In this document: positions 60,439-64,000 of the stretch, one piece after another
Position numbering within the stretch: position 1 is the first letter of the stretch
How the letters are laid out: every line of letters begins with the position of its first letter
From: Malachius bipustulatus
Taxonomy: Eukaryota; Arthropoda; Insecta; Coleoptera; Melyridae
DNA length: 64,000 nucleotides
Assembly (NCBI GenBank): GCA_910589415.1
Contig: OU342630.1
Coordinates: 62,306,186-62,370,185, forward strand
Reading direction: 5' to 3'
Notes under the pieces: generated by a model
Seen by the model: only the letters and a program-made list of their open reading frames with translations
The model's database searches: none
What the model was told of the DNA's origin: nothing
Made by a program: the position numbers and the translations under genes

Positions 60439-61011
60439 ATAGACGACTTATTACACAAAAAACAACACAAATTAGCCATAAACCTCATTTATCCTCAACA
60501 AAACCATGAAATCAGAAAATATTCATCACTAACATACTTTGGAAACGTTTCAACCCAAATATCAAGGATAATTTCTAACACCACTACATTTAATATTTCA
60601 TTCAAATCTTTTATGAGTAATGGTTCTATATTGCTGAATGCAAAGGAAAAGTTATCTAAATTACAGAAATCTGAAATTTATCGATTAAACTGTTCTCATT
60701 GTAATTCAGTTTATATAGGACAGACTTGTAGAAATCTAGAAATTAGATACAACGAACACCTAAACTCTTACAGACTTAAACATCCAGAAAGATCAAATTT
60801 TGCAAAACACTTAATAGAAAACAATCACACTCTAACAGCAAACAACAAAATTGAATTACTTCATCATTGTGATCATTATTTTAAATTAAATTTTCTTGAA
60901 TCTCTAGAGATCCACAGACATTTACATAATCAACAATACACAGTAATAAATGAACAGCTAGACACATATCGTTCTCCACTACTTGATTTTCTTCTTGATA
61001 TCAACAACTAA
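60439..61011 (+). pseudogene. Penelope ORF C-terminus with GIY-YIG endonuclease
   Basis: Open for 190 codons to the stop at 61009-61011; the first ATG in frame is at 60613, but the protein similarity begins at the truncation, so ATG is not the true start. Upstream LTYFGNVSTQISRIIS is the conserved connector after the reverse transcriptase. The endonuclease starts IYRLNCSHCNSVYIGQTCRN (Y...C-x2-C...YIG), followed by LEIRYNEHLNSYR, HPERSNFAKHLIENNH (the conserved H-x-x-x-N/H region) and HCDHYFKLNFLESLEIHRH with the catalytic-family E. The module cuts DNA for target priming. The reverse transcriptase itself is absent, so the fragment cannot move alone, though the surviving frame has no stop. Confidence 0.9.
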
Positions 61012-61070
61012 GAAGATTCTGAAGAAATTGCATTATGATCTAGTTAGTTCTCTTAAAAATTCATTTAAAT

Positions 61071-61242
61071 CTATACATCGGTACGAAAATTGTGTGCAGT
61101 GGCTGACATTTCCAAAAAGGTAATTTCGGAGAAGCGGCAAACAGAAACTTTCGTTGCAAGAAAAATTTTCCGCTTGCCGCTTCTTCGAAATTGATTTTTT
61201 GGAACTGTCAGTTGCTGTGCACAATTTCCATACTAATGTATA
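61071..61242. mobile_element. Palindromic MITE inside the Penelope right arm, 172 bp
   Basis: CTATACATCGGTACGAAAAT and inverse ATTTCCATACTAATGTATAG; inner GAAGCGGCAAACAGAAACTT and CTTGCCGCTTCTTCGAAATT. Same family as 23314-23486. A half copy occupies 60303-60426 in the left arm. Confidence 0.88.
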
Positions 61243-61306
61243 GTTATTTGTTTTGTGATCACTTAGGTAATACTGTTGCTATGTTACTGTATCAATAATT
61301 TTATTT

Positions 61307-61351
61307 ACGTCTGAAGATGCTACATGAAAAGTAGCGAAACACGTGTAACGT
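61307..61351 (+). ncRNA. Hammerhead-like motif, Penelope right arm
   Basis: ACGT 61307-61310, CTGAAGA 61311-61317, stem II GCTAC 61319-61323 with GTAGC 61331-61335, GAAA 61336-61339, stem III AC / GT, H17 = A at 61347, then ACGT 61348-61351 pairing back to 61307-61310. Predicted cleavage after 61347. The single unpaired T at 61318 is the one deviation. Confidence 0.62.
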
Positions 61352-61414
61352 TTCTATCATCCATCAATATACAGTAGAATTTTATAAAACATTAGTGTTT
61401 TATTCATGATCAAT

Positions 61415-61429
61415 GGGTAAAATGTAAAA
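61415..61429. repeat. 15-bp target duplication of the Penelope element, right
   Basis: Exact second copy of GGGTAAAATGTAAAA. Confidence 0.9.
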
Positions 61430-62835
61430 ACTACCCCAAAAATGATTTTAACATTTTAAGCTATAAGAAAAACTCAACATTACGGCATATGTACGACCTG
61501 CGTCAGGTTAATAGAACAATTTTTTTTTATTATTGAAAATTTCTTAAGGCACGCGTAGTTGAATGGGAGACCATACGCTAAAGAGTGCGCTGATTTTGTG
61601 TGAAAAGTGAAAAGTAATTGTAGCGTGCGAACATATTTTTTTTTTGTGAAAATCATGTAGATCTGAGTGTCCCGATCAAAAATCATATTTCACTTTTTTG
61701 GTAGGTTAATTTGTTAATTTTTTATGGATTTTTCCGCAAGACGGTGCGAGGGCGATTAATGACAAGTTTCGCTTTCGTTGGATCAGATTGCACCGCGCTG
61801 TCATTACATGGTAATTACAAATGTAATACCCTACAGAGGTAAACGAGGTTACCCGTGCGTAGGTCTGGCTACATGCAATTAAACTCCTTAAATAGATATC
61901 TTAATTCTATAAAAACTAAAACTAAAAACTTAAAACTAACTATTACCATTACCTAATTATAGATAAATATGGAAGTTCCTACCCTCAATCCTGACCATTT
62001 TTACATCAAATTTTATGTGCCCAGTATCCATTTTTTATTTTCCTTTTTCTAGTGTTTTTGCATCTTATTTCCTTATATTCTCTTAGTCCAGTCATTACGT
62101 CGGAAATAACGGGTCAGAAATGCAAATGAACCGAGAAAGCCAAATTTTGGATATTACGTGGGGGTGGCCTAGAAAAGCTTAACTTCAAATTGTCGACCAA
62201 ATTTACCTTGTATGTGCATTTTCCGCCATCTTGAAAAAAGGGTTAAATTCAGTTTTTTCATCATAACTCGGTTCTCCGTTGAGATACGAAAATTTTTATA
62301 CAATACTTTTTTGTTGCTTTTCTTACAATCTGCAATTAAGGTCCTTTACATTTTTTACGTATCGTTCATCGTTATCGAGATATCGATCAAAAAAACCATA
62401 AATTTGGGTAGTGAATTTTGTTTTTTGCTATTTTCTTTTTTCTCCTGAAATATATCGAAAAAAATGTTTAATATCAAACTTGTAGAGCGTATTCAGGCCT
62501 ACAATTTCGTTTTTTTGTTTGTTATTTTCGACAAAAATTACGACCTCTAGCGCGCTGCGAAGTTGTCCGGAGCGCGCCCGACGCTGCAATGTGCGTCTCG
62601 CCATACAATTGTACTAGATCTAGTACTTTTTTACTAAATCTAGTAATCTAGTACGTACTGATGAGAATCTAGTACTTTCTTGAAATTCGCCATTCTTATC
62701 TAATAAACCTGTAAGGTGCATGTGCATTCAGTACTTTAGGTTAATTAATATTAATAAATAATAATAACCTAACAGTTCTAACAAAACAACAAGATTTTAA
62801 TTTTTCTTCCATGAATTTCTTTCATTTTTTTCCGA
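61430..62835. other. Gene-free stretch before the nuclease pseudogene
   Basis: Contains a CpG-rich patch at 62545-62600 (GCGCGCTGCGAAGTTGTCCG) followed by repeated CTAGTACTTT / ATCTAGTA words at 62615-62680. These could be the leader or terminal part of the element carrying the pseudogene. No gene recognised. Confidence 0.4.
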
Positions 62836-63995
62836 CTGACATGAGACTCGCAGGAACTAAAACTTCGGAAAGGGTTAGACGTTCTAGGAAGAACCAATCA
62901 CCAGAGTTCACGTTCGATGAAACTACTGCTCCGAAAGTTAGCCGCAGGAGAAGTTTCTTGCAAGGGACCAAAATAAAAACAACTTAATACAAATGCTTCG
63001 CCGTTATTTTACAAAAACCGGAATAAAAGTAGAGCAGGCTTTTGAGGGCGCTGATACTCTCATTGTAACCCCAGCAATTAAAGAAGCATCGATTTATGAC
63101 TCTGTGGAAATCGTCGGCGAAGATATCGATCTTTTGGTTTTAATTACCGGACTTGCATAGGACAAAAAAAATATATTTTTTCGCAAACCACCGGCAAAAC
63201 TGTACTCTCCGAATAGTTTCAAGCATGATAAGTCTGTTCTTGAGAACATTCTTTTCATTCGTGCTTTCAGCGGTTGCGACACCACATCGTCTTTTTATAA
63301 TATGTATTGTAAAGTCGAAATTCATCAACACCCTCGAGAAAAACCCGAACTTACGGTCATCGGTAGAATTATTTAAGCAAGAAAAAGTCGATTCGAAGAT
63401 GCTAGTTTGCGCTGGAAAGCTATTCCTTATCGCTCTGTATGGCGGTGATAAAGAGAAGACATCGATTAATATTTTGCGGTTCCACCGCTTTTTGCAAAAT
63501 CAATGACGACGATCAAAATCAATAATCTTTCACTACTCCCACCAACGGAAAGCGCAGTCTGCCAACACGTTTTCCGGACATATCTACAAGTACAAACGTG
63601 GCTCGGATTTTTCAAAGATCCTCAGGAATGGGGTTGACGACAGACAAATTACGGGCTTGAACCAATTAGCACCACAGCCGAACCCGCTCCACCCGAACTT
63701 TTAAAACACATTTCATGCAAATGTGGGGCTGCTTTATTGTGCATGGGTGCAGGAAAGCAGGGATTAGTTGCTACGTTATTTGCCTGCACTGTAGTGGACA
63801 AATATAACTTCGCCAGAGTCGACATTTTATTCAACGACGATCACGATGATGATGATGATTTGATGTTTCAACCGTCACAGCATCACTTCCTGCGATTTAA
63901 GAGTCTTCACGACTCGAAGAGTCTGCCGAGGAGGAACTTCTACAGCCAGGACCATCAAAACGACAAAAAATGTTTGAAAAAAATGACCACCTTTA
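62836..63995 (+). pseudogene. FEN/XPG-like nuclease-domain protein, decayed
   Basis: The plus strand, read in shifting frames, gives blocks in order. First is an N-terminal RVRRSRKNQSPEFTFDET, then KFLARDQNKNNLIQMLRRYF and EGADTLIV (acidic XPG-I-like). VEIVGEDIDLLVLITGLA follows (D-I-D-L-L, the PIN/XPG metal-site type). ENILFIRAFSGCDTTSSFYN carries the G-C-D-T-T-S motif, reminiscent of the G-C-D helix-hairpin-helix of FEN1. Further on are CAGKLFLIALYGGDKEKTSI, LLPPTESAVCQHVFRTYLQV, DPQEWG, then PPELLKHISCKCGAALLC, a Cys-rich tail, and an acidic D-D-D-D stretch. Stops at 63159 and near 63370 and several frameshifts make it dead. The family is abundant in arthropod and cnidarian genomes and probably of transposon origin; which element carries it I cannot prove. 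It may run past the window end. Confidence 0.8.
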
Positions 63996-64000
63996 ATTAT

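Larger units (their letters stand above)
60083..61414 (+). mobile_element. Penelope-like element, 5'-truncated, inverted terminal repeats
   Basis: A 1332-bp insertion. The left arm 60129-60426 is the inverse of the right arm 61121-61414 (e.g. TGAATAAAACACTAATGTTT mirrored at 61390-61410, and ACTTAGGTAATACTGTTGCT mirrored at 60268-60288). Between the arms lies the 3' end of the Penelope ORF with its GIY-YIG endonuclease. Both arms carry an HHR-like motif, as pseudo-LTRs of Penelope elements are known to do. The right arm contains a whole palindromic MITE; the left arm stops inside its copy of that MITE. 46 extra bases (60083-60128) precede the left arm. Confidence 0.88.

Overview
The window looks like intronic DNA from a large, AT-rich, repeat-laden arthropod genome, most likely an insect. 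The evidence is one spliced coding exon with insect-style introns, the mix of decayed elements (RTE-, jockey- and I/LOA-like LINEs, a Penelope-like element, mariner, PIF/Harbinger, many fold-back MITEs), and the absence of any bacterial gene organisation. A beetle is a guess I cannot prove. The only host coding sequence I can support is a 187-bp exon at 42066-42252 (+) of alpha-catulin (CTNNAL1 / alpha-catenin-related). It has a clean 3' splice site, a clean 5' splice site and unmistakable family residues. No other exon of that gene is recognisable, so the rest of the window is best read as two very long introns.

Layout. 1-9.8 kb: edge of a fold-back MITE, a tandem duplication, an RTE-type LINE remnant (4.3-4.7 kb, +) and an RNase H-bearing LINE remnant (8.5-9.8 kb, -). 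11.6-27 kb: a run of fold-back elements 0.7-2 kb long, most ending in TACAGGGTGT-like sequence beside TA, including a nearly perfect 1194-bp palindrome at 23792-24985. 27.1-30 kb: a further fold-back element carrying a nested 1187-bp insertion flanked by an 11-bp target-site duplication. That insertion is two head-to-tail copies of a 433-bp unit plus an inverted partial copy, and every copy carries a complete type I hammerhead ribozyme (HHR). 33-38 kb: an FB-like element whose arms are 21-bp subrepeats, and two more fold-backs. 41-44.3 kb: a diverged 310-bp tandem repeat, the catulin exon, a dead mariner with both terminal repeats, and a tRNA-derived SINE. 45.9-47 kb: a minus-strand LTR with primer-binding site. 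49.7-51.4 kb: a Harbinger element with a LINE inserted in its transposase gene; both insertions have clear target duplications. 53-57.8 kb: TIR elements, MITEs, and a jockey LINE split by a fold-back. 57.9-58.1 kb: a second, unrelated HHR at the tip of a palindromic element. 60.1-61.4 kb: a Penelope-like element whose inverted terminal repeats each carry an HHR-like motif. 62.8-64 kb: a decayed gene for a FEN/XPG-like nuclease domain protein of repetitive origin.

The part most worth following is the ribozyme set: a retrozyme-like array, a hairpin element with an HHR at its apex, and a Penelope element with HHR-like termini, all within about 33 kb. A Penelope-type or LINE reverse transcriptase could plausibly mobilise the ribozyme-bearing circles. 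The ribozyme cores are read directly from sequence. Their activity and the mobilisation link are inference.
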